Positions 12,101 through 21,734 of a stretch of 64,000 nucleotides of DNA are shown piece after piece. This DNA is from Aulostomus chinensis. Lineage: Eukaryota > Chordata > Actinopteri > Syngnathiformes > Aulostomidae. The position numbers and the translations under genes are program-made. The notes below the pieces were generated by a model. That model saw only the letters and a program-made list of their open reading frames with translations. It did no database searches and had not been told where the DNA came from. Where the stretch lies: positions 12,753,144 through 12,817,143 of the forward strand of contig JBBMOA010000012.1 of NCBI GenBank assembly GCA_037954235.1, written 5' to 3'. Each line of letters starts with the position of its first letter. Position 1 is the first letter of the stretch.

Positions 12101-12500
12101 CTTAAAATGTGTCTTTCATCCCAAAACAAACAGTTTTACATTATGAAGAAAGAACACATTTAATAAAACAACAAATACTACATCAAGCATTACAAACAAA
12201 GTGTTTTTCGTGCATCAGTTCCATCCAGAACGTTCTCCTTAATTGAATTTACAATGACATACAAACCTGAGTTTATAAGGTGTCAGTAATCTATTACTCA
12301 GTTGAATTGGAACTGTGTTATTTCAGCTGCCAGCAGTGGTCCAAAGGCTTCAGGAGAGAAAGTGGAGGGTGGGAGACCTGCTGCACATCCTGCTGCGCTA
12401 CTGTGAAGAGAGTCCGAGTCAGCCCAGAGACGAGGCACTCCAGGCGGGCAGAGAAACTCAACACCTCCCCTTCTTCCAGTGGCTCCTGGAGCATGCTTAG
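1..12500 (+). CDS. akap11: A-kinase anchoring protein 11, C-terminal 1315 residues (six coding exons; gene starts upstream of the window)
   Basis: AKAP11 (AKAP220) is a cytoplasmic scaffold that tethers PKA regulatory subunits and, in mammals, also binds PP1 and GSK3B. The coding parts are 1-3312, 3456-3584, 5037-5123, 9284-9330, 11241-11440 and 12327-12500. Reading from base 2 they join without a phase conflict (3948 nt including the stop). Recognisable segments are SFEDEHPDD, NSSSWSSLGLEGE, LDPQLRSMLQW and the terminal FFQWLLEHA, all matching the AKAP11 C-terminus as I remember it from mammals. The PKA RII-binding helix is FAEEMVSVAMETAKREL, followed by ADSGIGHDG. The N-terminal part and promoter lie outside the window. 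The identity is secure from several independent segments and from the downstream tnfsf11 gene. The exon junctions are inferred from splice consensus and phase, not from transcripts. Confidence 0.95.
3456..3584 (+). CDS. akap11: akap11 coding exon (GDDSLGSWSNLSFEDEH segment)
   Basis: This 129-nt, phase 2-2 exon lies only 143 nt after the giant exon. The acceptor is the second AG of CCAGGCAG|GGAAG. Using the first AG would shift the frame, whereas the second gives NNA-REATESTVSQQLSVGDDS, which is collinear with mammalian AKAP11. The donor is GACAG|GTATGC. The encoded SWSNLSFEDEHPDDNSSFLHLSD block is among the best conserved of the protein. No function is assigned to it here. Confidence 0.93.
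3585..5036 (+). other. akap11: akap11 intron
   Basis: A 1.45-kb intron between two conserved coding exons, starting GTATGC. It ends in a long T run (5018-5030) followed by CTCCAG, a strong polypyrimidine tract. I see no other gene, recognisable repeat or RNA in it. Confidence 0.85.
5037..5123 (+). CDS. akap11: akap11 coding exon (NGNSSSWSSLGLEGE segment)
   Basis: This 87-nt, phase 2-2 exon encodes (S)SNGNSSSWSSLGLEGEACEECTSFSRSD, a clear match to the AKAP11 Ser-rich block. The acceptor reads CTCCAGCAG|C, a tandem NAGNAG site. Starting at 5040 instead of 5037 drops one serine and gives the length I remember for mammals (one Ser before NGNS). The donor is GACAG|GTCGGT. Both acceptor choices keep the frame, so the exact start is uncertain by 3 nt. 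Confidence 0.9.
8426..8710. repeat. possible short inverted-repeat element (MITE-like)
   Basis: GGTCGACTGAT at 8426-8436 and ATCGGTCGACC at 8700-8710 are inverted copies with one mismatch, 285 bp apart end to end. 'Atcggtcgacc' ends are common in fish interspersed repeats as I remember them. No target-site duplication was established, so this is tentative. Confidence 0.3.
9088..9128. repeat. (TG)n-(CG)n microsatellite
   Basis: An uninterrupted TG run passing into GCGCGCGC, lying in an akap11 intron. Alternating purine-pyrimidine sequence of this type is prone to Z-DNA and to length polymorphism. Confidence 0.95.
9284..9330 (+). CDS. akap11: akap11 coding exon (47-nt acidic mini-exon)
   Basis: A 47-nt exon that changes phase from 2 to 1: acceptor CCAACAG|TGACAAT, donor CCAGCG|GTAAGG. 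It encodes SDNTEDKETEVKEESSG, an acidic linker matching in character and position the Asp/Glu-rich linker of mammalian AKAP11. It is short and weakly conserved, so the call rests on splice consensus and on phase agreement with both neighbours. Confidence 0.85.
9331..11240 (+). other. akap11: akap11 intron, 1.9 kb
   Basis: No second gene is seen. The stretch 10975-11040 (around 'gctgagtatcatcagcatag') resembles a fragment I know from fish non-LTR-derived repeats, but it is too short to classify. The rest is unremarkable intron sequence ending GTGCTACAG|GG. Confidence 0.75.
11241..11440 (+). CDS. akap11: akap11 coding exon (LDPQLRSMLQW segment)
   Basis: A 200-nt exon, phase 1 in and phase 0 out, with acceptor CTACAG|GGACC and donor CAGCAG|GTGAAC. 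The first codon is completed by the G left from the previous exon. The part with VTLDPQLRSMLQWVAAS aligns with the strongly conserved VDPQLR..LQW segment near the end of AKAP11. The N-terminal half (residues CVDRTQVQASRTALHIVNSD) is longer and more divergent than I expect from mammals. Confidence 0.93.
11441..12326 (+). other. akap11: akap11 last intron
   Basis: An 886-nt, A/T-rich intron starting GTGAAC and ending GTTATTTCAG. No repeat or other gene is recognised. Confidence 0.85.
12327..12500 (+). CDS. akap11: akap11 terminal coding exon with stop
   Basis: A phase 0 exon after TTATTTCAG. It encodes LPAVVQRLQERKWRVGDLL, HILLRYCEE and the C-terminus FFQWLLEHA, followed by TAG at 12498-12500. 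The QLQEKGWKVGDLLQ...FDWLLENA end of mammalian AKAP11 is plainly recognisable. The segment between (SPSQPRDEALQAGRETQHLP) is a few residues longer than I remember for mammals. Confidence 0.95.
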   Translation: MPAVVQRLQERKWRVGDLLHILLRYCEESPSQPRDEALQAGRETQHLPFFQWLLEHA

Positions 12501-12537
12501 TCCTCCCCTCTCCCCCATACACATCTTTCCAAATGTT

Positions 12538-12551
12538 CCTCTAGAGGGCGC
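12538..12551 (+). promoter_or_regulatory. CTCF-like motif in akap11 3' UTR
   Basis: CCTCTAGAGGGCGC matches 13 of 14 positions of the CTCF core consensus CCASYAGRKGGCRS, with T for A at position 3. It lies 38 nt after the akap11 stop codon and points forward. Motif evidence only. Confidence 0.35.
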
Positions 12552-13969
12552 CTTATAAATCAGCTGATGTTAAATGAATGAGGGCGGCACATTTTTCATT
12601 TTCTGCCATAGACTCCTTCTGTTGTATTTGTTTTCTCACCTTCTGTTTCATTGGATTTACCTGGTCACTCATGTCGATTTAATGAGCTGTCCCCTCTGTC
12701 CACCCACACTCCTTCACACCTTGCTGCCATTGTGTTTGAGAGAAAAAAGCAGGAGAGATAGACAGAATGAGAGTGAGCGAGACAGACAGACCCACCCCGT
12801 CTGTTCCTGGCAGAGATGGAGAGATGCAGTGAGTTGAGAGAAAGAGAGAATGTGTTTTTTGTTAGGGAATCCCCATAGCTGCTGGGCAGATTATGTCATC
12901 AAACCCACGGCTCACCTCTGTGGCCGTGTTTCCACATGTTAACGAGACCAACTGTGCGCATACTCATACACACCACAGGACACCACGCCCTTGCATTTAT
13001 CAGTGTTAAAACGAAATTATGAATTGTATTATTCCACTTAGAATGTGTTTTCTGATGAGTCACGTAATGACGATGTGCTACAAGACACAATTATGGTGTA
13101 ATATTTATTTTCATAAACAGAAGTATAATAATTTAGTGTTAAATGACTGAACGGGCCATTTATTTGGCAATAGAAGGTTAAATAGTGCTTGGATGCCTCT
13201 TGCCAGTATTCCTGTCGTATCTTAACACTGTAACAGCGCTTGCCTAGCAACAATCACCTTGGTAATCAGACTTAGTAAAATACTTAGAGTGGACGATGTT
13301 TACTAGGATGATCAGTGTATAGGAAATAAAAGTCTATTTTTGAAGGCATAGTACATCTAATCAGATGTGAAAATGCTGCCCAAAGCTATGAAAGAAGCCA
13401 CGGTATTGACGTGATTTGCCAGCTCACTTGACGACACCCCTCCTATTCCCCCCCAGTCAGTGGTATGTGTCCATGTGTGTCAGCAGCCTTTGTCCAGTTC
13501 AGGGAAGATCCAGTGACGCAGATAGAGGATCTTTTTAGTAATTAAAGACACGTCTGTAAACCCCCAAAAACTCCGAGATAACAGGATTTGCATAGTTTAA
13601 CACTGGAATCACACTTGTGTCATCCTCAGACACCTCCTGGAGGGTTTAAACCACAACTTCCACTCAGTAACCCCCCCCCACCCTACATCTCCTCCCAAAA
13701 AAAACTCCTGCCCCCCCCCACACACACACACAGCCACTTGCTGAGATGCAGTAAGAAACATCTCCTTCCATCCTTAAACCCTAAACTTCCCTCCCCCAAA
13801 GAAAAAAGAGTCCTTTCGTGTTGTATTTTAAAAAGGAGCGTTGCTGCGTGAGTTTCCACTTTCTATCTGAAACACTGTAATATACCACAGCCTTGCATCT
13901 GTGACCATAAAAGTCAGTGTTGTCGGTGGTGTTCACTTGCATGGCTGAATCTTCATTTAAAAGCTCGAC

Positions 13970-14010
13970 CTTCTTCTTCTTCTTCTTCTTCTTCTTCTTC
14001 TTCTTCTTCT
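13970..14010. repeat. (CTT)n microsatellite
   Basis: About 13 perfect CTT/TTC units in the presumed akap11 3' UTR. One strand is all pyrimidine, so triplex (H-DNA) formation is conceivable. Confidence 0.97.
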
Positions 14011-14796
14011 AAATGTATCGGCCGACACCGATTGAGCTGCCGTGATTCGTCAGTACGCTCTGGGCTTCTCGCAGATGCCTTGTCTGTTCCCTTTTTAATC
14101 TTTAGGCTGCCAAAACGGTCATATTAACCCTATATGTCCTGTATGATTTGTTTACATGCAAAACAAATATATCACTAAATGCACTATTTAAAAACAAAAA
14201 ACAAAAAAACACCCAAGTTATACCTACCGTTGAAAATCAAATGTGAAGTATTAACCTGAGAGGTGTGAGAGAGAGTATATAACTTGCTATACATTAAAGG
14301 AATGTATTAAGAGTCATGAAGAGAGAACACACACTCTCCTAGCGTGAATGTTTAGTAGGACTTTCCCTCTTTCTTATTTTCTTTCTATATTTACATTCCT
14401 GTGCATCCCAGACCTCCTGTAGTGCTACAGTGTTGTGTCGGTGAATGATGGACGTGTACCTGCGAAGACCCGACTCCATTTAGAAGCAGGTTCTGTACAT
14501 TTTTTTTTGCTACTGTGGTTTCCAGTGTTATTTTCTGCTTCTATATGACCACACACAGGAAAATTCTTGTAGAGAAAGGAATAAAAAAACAAACAAAAAC
14601 AAAACGTACCTCACCTTCAGTCACTTCTGTAGTTTTCTCGCTTCCTTGTAAAGTCCTGCCAAAAAAAGATATTTAATAAATTATTAAGTTATATAATAGC
14701 GAGTTCTATTACTTGTCCTCCCTTGTGACTGCAGCATAGTTTACACATTCGAAGCTTGAGGTCAAAAAAATTGTTAATGTTGAAGCTTGGTGTGAC

Positions 14797-14802
14797 AATA
14801 AA
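14797..14802 (+). terminator. akap11: candidate akap11 poly(A) signal
   Basis: Canonical AATAAA in GTGTGACAATAAAGCTTTTT, followed within 20 nt by a GT-containing stretch. It is the most 3' of three canonical hexamers downstream of the akap11 stop, the others being at 13325 and 14580. Confidence 0.5.
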
Positions 14803-15008
14803 GCTTTTTCATGTGATCTTAAATGTTTCCCCTCATTTCATATTTTAGGCAAGCTGTAACTGCAACAAGCTGTATTTTAAGTGAAATTAATTTAAGGAAA
14901 AATCCGTTTAACAAAGATGATTTGTCTGAAGTTCATACTCTTACTGAGGTTAAGACATTTATTGATTTGTATAGTCGCAGAAAACAAACGAGTTATAGGT
15001 TTCTGCAA

Positions 15009-15041
<33 letters not shown>
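15009..15041. repeat. (CG)(CA)n microsatellite
   Basis: A CGCG start followed by a perfect CA run of about 30 nt. Confidence 0.95.
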
Positions 15042-15042
<1 letters not shown>

Positions 15043-15206
15043 TGTTTTACTCACTACTACTAACAAACTATTTTACGCACAGGTTATTCAAAGTAGATGT
15101 TAAAACATCTTAAAAATGTTCTAAATCTGCTAAAAATACCAAACATTGCCGTGTAGTAACGTCTAAAGTGTAAGGATTTGGATCTTCTCTAGTATTCTGT
15201 CAGTAT

Positions 15207-15580
15207 TTATTATCGGGTACGGTACACATTTCAACCAATACTGGCACCTAAAGGTACTTCTTTTGGTGCTTTCTCCATAATAACCCTGTGAATTGCCTCT
15301 AATGTAGTATTCACTCTTCCCAGTGTGTAGATATGTTTTTTTTTGTTTGAGCAGGTGTCATCCCTGCGGTGTGATGTATCACTGTTGTCACTCTCACATT
15401 ATAAACATTGCTGAGGTGTTATCTTATGTGTCACGTTTAGAAAAGTGTGACTTAATGTGTTTTGGGTCTGAGCTCATTACAGCGGTGATGTCACGTAGTA
15501 CTTCACTCTCCGGTTGATTGGTTTCTCCTGAAGTAGTACTTGGCAGTACTGACTTGATTTGGTCAGTACCCAACCCTACT
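15207..15580. mobile_element. probable non-autonomous hAT-like element (MITE)
   Basis: The left part 'gggtacggtacacatttc' with repeated 'ggcacctaaaggtacttc', and the right end 'ggtcagtacccaaccctac', resemble the ends of fish hAT-type MITEs that read TAGGGTTGGGTACCG on the opposite strand. The interior has no coding capacity. The left terminus is degraded and no 8-bp target duplication was demonstrated, so the boundaries are approximate. Confidence 0.4.
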
Positions 15581-16141
15581 CATCACCTTGGGCTCTTCAA
15601 GATAGCGATGGATATTTTTAGTGGTGGTAAAGTATATTTACTCACTCCCCTAAGTATTATACAGTAGTATTCCTGTTTTATGCTGCTTCATCAACTCCAC
15701 TTTGTATCAAAGGAAAACATTTTTGTCCTCTTTTCTGGACTATGTACTTAATAGGAGATTACATGCAAAATATTGAAAACAATAAACCACTAGGAGACCA
15801 CAAACCTCCACTCAGGCCAACTTCCAGTACTTCCAGGCTCAGGTCATAATTAAGCTGTAGGTGATCATGAACAGACCCTCGCAGTCCCCTGCACTTCAGT
15901 TTGTAGTGGGCTTGTTCCGATTGGTGATCGGACCGTTAATCAGTGATTGAATGGAGGTATCACGATTATTTTGTCCAAGGACGATCGGATCGCCCATTAA
16001 TATTCAATAGGAATCTAGGACTTTAGTAGGGGTCGCCTATTCTCTGCTGTATAAACTGGAACATGCAATCGACCCATCTGGTGCTTTTACGTTACTTCTT
16101 TAGCAAAAGCTGCCATCAATGAGTACCAGCGTAGCTTGATG

Positions 16142-16185
16142 AGCTAATTATGCTTACTGCTGTGTGGGTGTAAGCATAATTAGCT
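16142..16185. repeat. perfect 16-bp inverted repeat (hairpin)
   Basis: AGCTAATTATGCTTAC at 16142-16157 is exactly complementary to GTAAGCATAATTAGCT at 16170-16185, with a 12-nt spacer. The arms are A/T-rich. The context is intergenic, and this could be a relic of a transposon end or a cruciform-forming site. Confidence 0.9.
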
Positions 16186-16509
16186 TCGTATCAAACCCGA
16201 CTAACTGGCAGACTATATAAATGTAACACATTGTCACAAAGCGCCGATAACAACAGGGGATCTCCATTAAACAGGATTGGATGACCTGAAAAGAAAGCGG
16301 ATCCACAGAGTGAACAGGAGATGGAACCTGACGGTATTTGGATCTGACATGGAGGAGCAAATGAATGCTGCACAGTGGTGCAAATATCAGTTGGTGTGAG
16401 CACCAGCTGGAGCAAGAGAACATATGCTTATCATATGTTATGTTGCTGTACGTCACATTAAAACAACACAGTGTAACGATGTTTGTTACATCAGGCTTAC
16501 TTCCTGTAA

Positions 16510-16523
16510 CCACTAGGTGGCGC
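16510..16523 (+). promoter_or_regulatory. CTCF core motif match
   Basis: CCACTAGGTGGCGC fits every position of the CTCF core consensus CCASYAGRKGGCRS. It lies between akap11 and tnfsf11, where a domain boundary could sit. Similar strings also occur inside fish interspersed repeats, so occupancy is not implied. Confidence 0.4.
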
Positions 16524-18269
16524 TATGATAATCTGCCCAAAAAAAGGAATGTATTCTTCCTGGGTTCATTCTATACACCTCCATCGTCTGCCTACAATTA
16601 AACTCAGTTTTGGTTTGTTTTTCGTGATCCTGCAGACAGACAAAGAGACAGACAGACAAACGCCATTGAAAACATGATCTTGGCATCAGCAAGAAAAATG
16701 CATTTTTTTTAAATAATACTTTATAAAAATGAGCCCCACCTGTACAAGCAGCAACATGTAAACCCACAATCGACTACATCCACACTGGAACAAGCTGGTA
16801 ATGAATACCTTAAGATGCTTTTACATTAATGAACTTATCCAAGCACCTCTGCGACACCTAAATGTACTATATACCATTCCTGAAGCTTAAACCAATACGC
16901 TAAAATTCCGCAGTCATGTGGTAACCCAAAAACAACACTTCAATATCACTCTGTCAGTGCAAAAGTATTTGTTTATTTAGGATTTTGATGAACATTCTAT
17001 CTCTTTTCTCTTTGTAATGTCAAATCCTAGTGAGAGTGTATTTATGGTGGATTTTCTAGTTGACGGCAGCGTGATGAAGCTGTTAAGATTTCTCCTCTTA
17101 AAAAGCTGTCAGAATATTTTACTAGAGGCTCTTACCTGTGCTGCAGGTGCCAAAGGAAACAGAAGGGATGTGTGTATTTATCATCACTGGTCTCAATAAC
17201 AGAGCTACAGCCCTTAGTTATGCGTCAAAGCAGCTACACAACACAGCCTTTGTTGCTGCGTGATTAGACTACCACACATGCTCAAATATATACTTAGGTA
17301 ATACTGGCTGCATGGGCCAGCACCTGTCAGCATCCAGCTCCCTGTGAATGAATGAATGGAGGTATCTGTCTGACATGGTGGGAGAGAAAAGACGAGGGGG
17401 AGGAGGAAAGGTGGGAAGACCTAATTGCAGGCTGTGTAGTGATACAGGAGACCAGGAATGTGTCTGACAAGCACATCTCTGATCTTTGGAGTGGCGGGAA
17501 GCCCGCTGACAGACAACAAGAGGCTCCCAGACCAGCCATACAAAGATAGAGTTGGCTCCTCTCACGGCCAACCTGACTGAGTGAAGTCACTTCCAGCAGG
17601 CGTGAAACTGGGCAAAGTTTGCGTGGGAGTGTGAGGAGATCGAAATGTCGTACAATCATTTTCCCTTGGAGAGGAAGAAGATCGGGATTACTGAGAAAAA
17701 TGACTGAAGTGGCATTTTCTGTTTTCCCCCCCACCAGATTAAATAGTTTTTAAAGTGACTTTTCACCCAAAAGAAGTATTTTTGCCTTTTCAAGTACACA
17801 CTCAGACATTTTTTTCCCCCTCTAGAGTCCAGAATTCAGTAAGAGCTAGCCACTTACTGTACTTAGCTTGAGGCTATTAGGGACTGACAGCTAACAAGAG
17901 CTTAAACTGCCCAAATGTTCGTTTAGTAAAAAAAGTTTGAGCTAAAAGTGAACTATGTATCACTCCTGGTTTGGCTCTATCATTGACTAGCATGCACTAG
18001 CTGGTTGTGCTTGTTGCTTCTGTTGACAAGCAACAAAATGAACACTGTCATGTTGTCATATAATAGGCCTACTTCATTTTGGTAATACTTCCTTTTGTAG
18101 CAGGCTTACAAATCCAAGAAAATGCAACATGTTAAAGTTGGTGGTCTGTAGAGGTCGGCGTTCCCAGCAGCGGTGGAATGTCTCAGAGGATACCAGACTA
18201 GAACCACTGTTCTTCTATAGGAATTCAATTTATTTACTATTTCTGTCTACTAAGGAGGGCTTTGGCTGC

Positions 18270-19040
18270 AGGGGGCATGGACAAAGTGGCAGAGTACACT
18301 GCAGCCAAAGGTCACCAAGTCGAACATCATGCAGGCAGACTTCCAGCGCATCCGGTTCCTGTTGCAGAAAAGTTCACACTGCCCTGCCAAGCCCAGCAAA
18401 CCTCTATGGCTGGGCGAAGAGTGAGACTCCTTCCTGCCTGGTTTGTTCTGGAAGAGGCTCTCTAGAGCTTCTGCTTCGCAGCTGCCCAAAGGTTCTTTCA
18501 GAGGACTGCTACTGTTGGCGCCATGACCAGGAACTAAAGGCAGGTGTTGAGAGTTTGGCCTCAGCCTCAGCCATGAGCACAAGTAAAGATTATCAGGCGC
18601 CGAGAAAGGCAGTCACTTTCATCAAAGCTGGTGAGAAACCCTGGGCACAGGCAAAACAACAGGCCTCCTCCACACTGTCTCTAATCTGAGAGAGCAGCTG
18701 AAGTTCCATCACTCTGCCCAGACTTGATCATCACCTCTGAGGCCTCAAAATACCTGATCATGCTGGCTCTTACAGTGGCCTGGGAGGAGCGTATCGAAGC
18801 CAAAGAGAGGAAATGCGCTACTCGCCAGGATTCGGTGAGGTGCAGGGACAGAGGGAGGACCTCCTAGGAGCATATTGAAGTCGGCTGCAGAGAATTTGCA
18901 GGGTGCTCACTCTGCCAAGTCCTCACCCATGTGGGAATTGCAGGAGCAGCCAAGAATAGGGCCATTCAATCTGCCAGCGAAGCCACAGAGAAAGCCATAG
19001 GAGCTGGGACTCGAGTAGGAGCCTGATCGACCACCGCTGG
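18270..19040 (+). mobile_element. decayed non-LTR retrotransposon 3' ORF (restriction-like endonuclease type, tentative)
   Basis: The open frame ending at 18689 contains SCLVCSGRGSLELLLRSCPK followed by CYCWRHDQELK and VTFIKAGEKP. After a stop, the frame at 18701-18849 reads CPDLIITSEASKYLIML and LTVAWEERIEAKERK. This order (zinc-knuckle-like Cys cluster, WRHDQ.L, then PD...LTV.WEER) is one I recognise from repeat-encoded ORFs in fish and invertebrates, and it resembles the C-terminal Cys/endonuclease region of R2-like elements. Here several stops (for example at 18687 and 18849) and frame changes make it a relic. No reverse transcriptase domain is seen upstream, so it looks 5'-truncated. The family name is uncertain. 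Confidence 0.5.
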
Positions 19041-19955
19041 GTCACCTGAGCGAGGGTGTCTGATGTTGTGAGACCCAAAGACCACTGACCTCAGGTCACA
19101 TCACTGATGAAGAGTCCCAGCGCATCAGGAGAAGTTTCTTGCGTAGTCTAGCAAAGAAAGGCATGTATGTTTAACTCTTTAAAAGACAAAAAAAGATTTT
19201 GGTTTATGGAACAGTTCACGACATTGTCGCTTTTTTGGTAATGATACATTTCAAGGAGTTTTCATCAACATTTGGAGAAAAAAATGCATTCAAAATAGCA
19301 TATATGATAACTATAAATGGTTCCACTGTACCTCAGCAGCGGTTCTTTTATAGAAAAGCCAAAGGGCAATTAATGTGGGAAAAGACTCAATATGGTTCAC
19401 CTCTGTTTACCACACATTTCAGCAGCATCACCCCAACTTCATCAGCTGTTGCTAGGCTGTCGTTAGAATATGTATCTCTTAGCATTCAGCCTCTGTAGCT
19501 GTTTTGGTTTCATCCAAAACACTTGGCTTCAATGTCAAGTTCATTCTTGACATTGTGGTTTTAAAAACCAGACCATCTAACAGGCCGCTGATGGAGCTTT
19601 CAACTGTCCCACAAGAACAAAAATAATAATATTTTTAAGGCTATGCTTACAGGTTGAGACCCTGTGAGACAAAATACATCTTAAAAACGATTAAGAAGTT
19701 AAAAGCAACAGTCTTTACGTAGACATTCACTCAGAGTCTCATCCCTGAGAAATACATGTAAATGTCAATATTTTTATAATCTTTATGAATGCGAACATAA
19801 CTTGTCTATGTTCTATTGTTGTACTCAGGATAGATTAGTCCCAATACTGACTTTATCTCATCATTAACATGATGAAACAATGTGTTTCAACTATAACTTG
19901 AGTTCAAATAGAAGTTAGATTGACAGAAGTATCAGTCAAATGTTTGGTAAATAAG
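19041..19955. other. intergenic, nothing recognised
   Basis: A/T-rich sequence with short chance open frames. A small inverted repeat is present at about 19531-19556 (CAATGTCAAG...CTTGACATTG). No gene or known repeat is identified. Confidence 0.6.
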
Positions 19956-19956
19956 G

Positions 19957-20278
19957 ACGGCACGGCGGTGCAGTGGTTAGCACTGTCGCCTCACAGCAAG
20001 AAGGTTCAGCAAGAAAAGACCCGGGATCTTTCTGTGTGAGTCTGCATGTTCTCCCTGTTCCTGTGTGGGTTCTCTGTGGTACTCCAGCTTCCTCCCACAG
20101 TCCAAAGACATCAAGAGAGGACGAGGCTGATTGATACTCTAAATTGACCGTAGGTGTGACTGTGAGTGTGAATGGTTGTCTGTCTCTATGTGTTGGCCCT
20201 GTGATGGACTGGTGACCTGTCCAGGGTGAACCCCGCCTCTCACCTGAAGGCTGCTGGGATAGGCTCCAGCCCCCCCCC
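19957..20278 (+). mobile_element. tRNA-headed SINE-like fish repeat
   Basis: It begins GGCACGGCGGTGCAGTGG, then 'ttagcactgtcgcctcac' (A-box-like). It continues with the body 'tgcatgttctccctgt', 'cttcctcccacagtccaaag', 'gtgaatggttgtctgtct', 'gatggactggtgacctgtcc' and 'ctgggataggctccagc'. I know this body as one of the commonest interspersed repeats in fish genomes. The B-box region is disturbed ('ttcagcaagaaaagacccggg'). It runs into a (CA)n tract. Other fragments of the family in this window are at 26612, 27180, 45233 and 54070. Confidence 0.8.
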
Positions 20279-20307
20279 CACACACACACACACACACACA
20301 CGACCCT

Positions 20308-20520
20308 TAAGATAAGATAACATAATATAACATAAGCCTTTTTTCGTCCTGCAGTTGGGAAATTGGCACTGTTGCAGCAGCAGAAACAGAGAAGTAGCAG
20401 CAGACAAAGTACAGAGTAATAAATAGCAGAAACTACAATAAACTACAGTAAAAACTATAATACACTATCATAAACAACAATCAACTACAGTGCAATAATA
20501 TTAGCAGCATTAACAGATTC
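20308..20520 (-). mobile_element. non-LTR retrotransposon 3'-end fragment (antisense), tentative
   Basis: 'taagataagataacataat' followed by 'tcctgcagttgggaaattg' and 'ctgttgcagcagcagaaac' resembles the antisense 3' end of fish LINE/SINE elements (simple repeat tail, then the conserved end). No coding part is attached. The exact family is not determined. Confidence 0.45.
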
Positions 20521-21531
20521 AGTTGAAGTTAATGTACAGTACTGTACCAGCGAGGCTTGACCCAAATTTCTGAAAAATTCCGACCACTGACCTGTATTCA
20601 GTTTTTTTTAATATCAATATAAGAAACTCAATATTGAATGTAATTGTTCTTGGATTTATTGAAAACTGCTCAAATTAATACAGTACAGCCACAATGCTTA
20701 ATGATAAACTTGGATGCACACTGCATCATGGAAAATGGATGCCCTTCAAAATAAAAGTGCAGTATCAAAAATTTGTGTAGGTGCTGACATTTGGCCGAAA
20801 AATTCCTATGGAATATGTGGCTGGGAGGTCAAGCGTGTGTCTGACATCTCTATCTCCAACATTCTGTCAATTAAATGCTGTATCATAAAAAAGATGAGAA
20901 ATACATCGTTTATGTTTACCCGAGCTGCTCCACCCTTTAGCCTGATTTTTTTATTACATTTAATCTCACTAACAGAAAAACTAGCAAACATAATCAACTA
21001 AGCAGAGGTAAGAAAACTGTCATATAAAATCAGACATTATGTTAAGACCTACATACCAGCGATGAAATAAGGATATAATATTAAAGGAGATTAGGCGCCC
21101 AATGCAGTAACTGGCTGGTTCATAAGAGGAACCTTCAGTGTCAAATGGGTTCATCACATCCATCTTGGAGTGCAGATTATTATTATTAGTGTTATTATCA
21201 TACTTTCACAGGAAAATATCCTGCTGATTTTTATCATTAGGTCTTTTTTCTTCTCAGTAGAGGAAGTCAAATAATGTTATCAGTACATGCCTTCGATATT
21301 CTCACAAGGCATTAACACGGTGCGGCGGTTGAGTGACACAGACCGTCATTTAGAGTGCGTCAATTGATAATTTAGGTGGTCACAGTGGAGTGAGCAGCCA
21401 GGATGAGAGTCATACTCAAACATGACCACAGAAACCCTAATGGAAGACTGAAACTCCTTCACAGAAGTGAGGCCACAGGAATGTCACAACATAGTCACAA
21501 CAGCAGGGTATAAGGAAATTTATTAATCTGG

Positions 21532-21565
21532 AACACACACACACACACGCACACACACACACACA
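21532..21565. repeat. (CA)n microsatellite
   Basis: A CA run interrupted once by CG. Confidence 0.95.
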
Positions 21566-21698
21566 CTGTCCTCAGCACATAAGGAAATGTGTGGCAGTTA
21601 TTGTGCAGAAAATCATCAGTCAGCAGTACAGAGAGACAGACAGGAGCCTAATAACATACCATCCTCAGTCTATTCCACAGTCTTCTGATATCCCCGCA

Positions 21699-21699
<1 letters not shown>

Positions 21700-21732
<33 letters not shown>
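21700..21732. repeat. (CA)n microsatellite
   Basis: A perfect CA run of about 30 nt. Confidence 0.95.

Positions 21733-21734
<2 letters not shown>

Larger units (their letters stand above)
12501..14820 (+). other. akap11: akap11 3' UTR (probable extent)
   Basis: No coding sequence follows the stop. Candidate poly(A) signals AATAAA occur at 13325, 14580 and 14797, and the last is followed by a GT-rich stretch. The region contains C-rich patches (13670-13730), a (CTT)n tract at 13970-14010 and a CTCF-like motif at 12538. Which poly(A) site is used cannot be decided from sequence. Confidence 0.5.
14821..18120. other. intergenic; hAT-like MITE, a hairpin and a CTCF-like motif, no gene
   Basis: The stretch holds a (CA)n tract at 15009-15041, a probable non-autonomous hAT-like element at 15207-15580, the hairpin at 16142-16185 and the CTCF-like site at 16510. 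Open frames are short (119 codons at most), lack recognised domains and look like chance. Confidence 0.7.

Noticed and set aside
19957..20030. Possible functional tRNA gene
   Set aside because: An A-box-like head is present, but the B box is disrupted and the sequence continues as a SINE-like repeat body.
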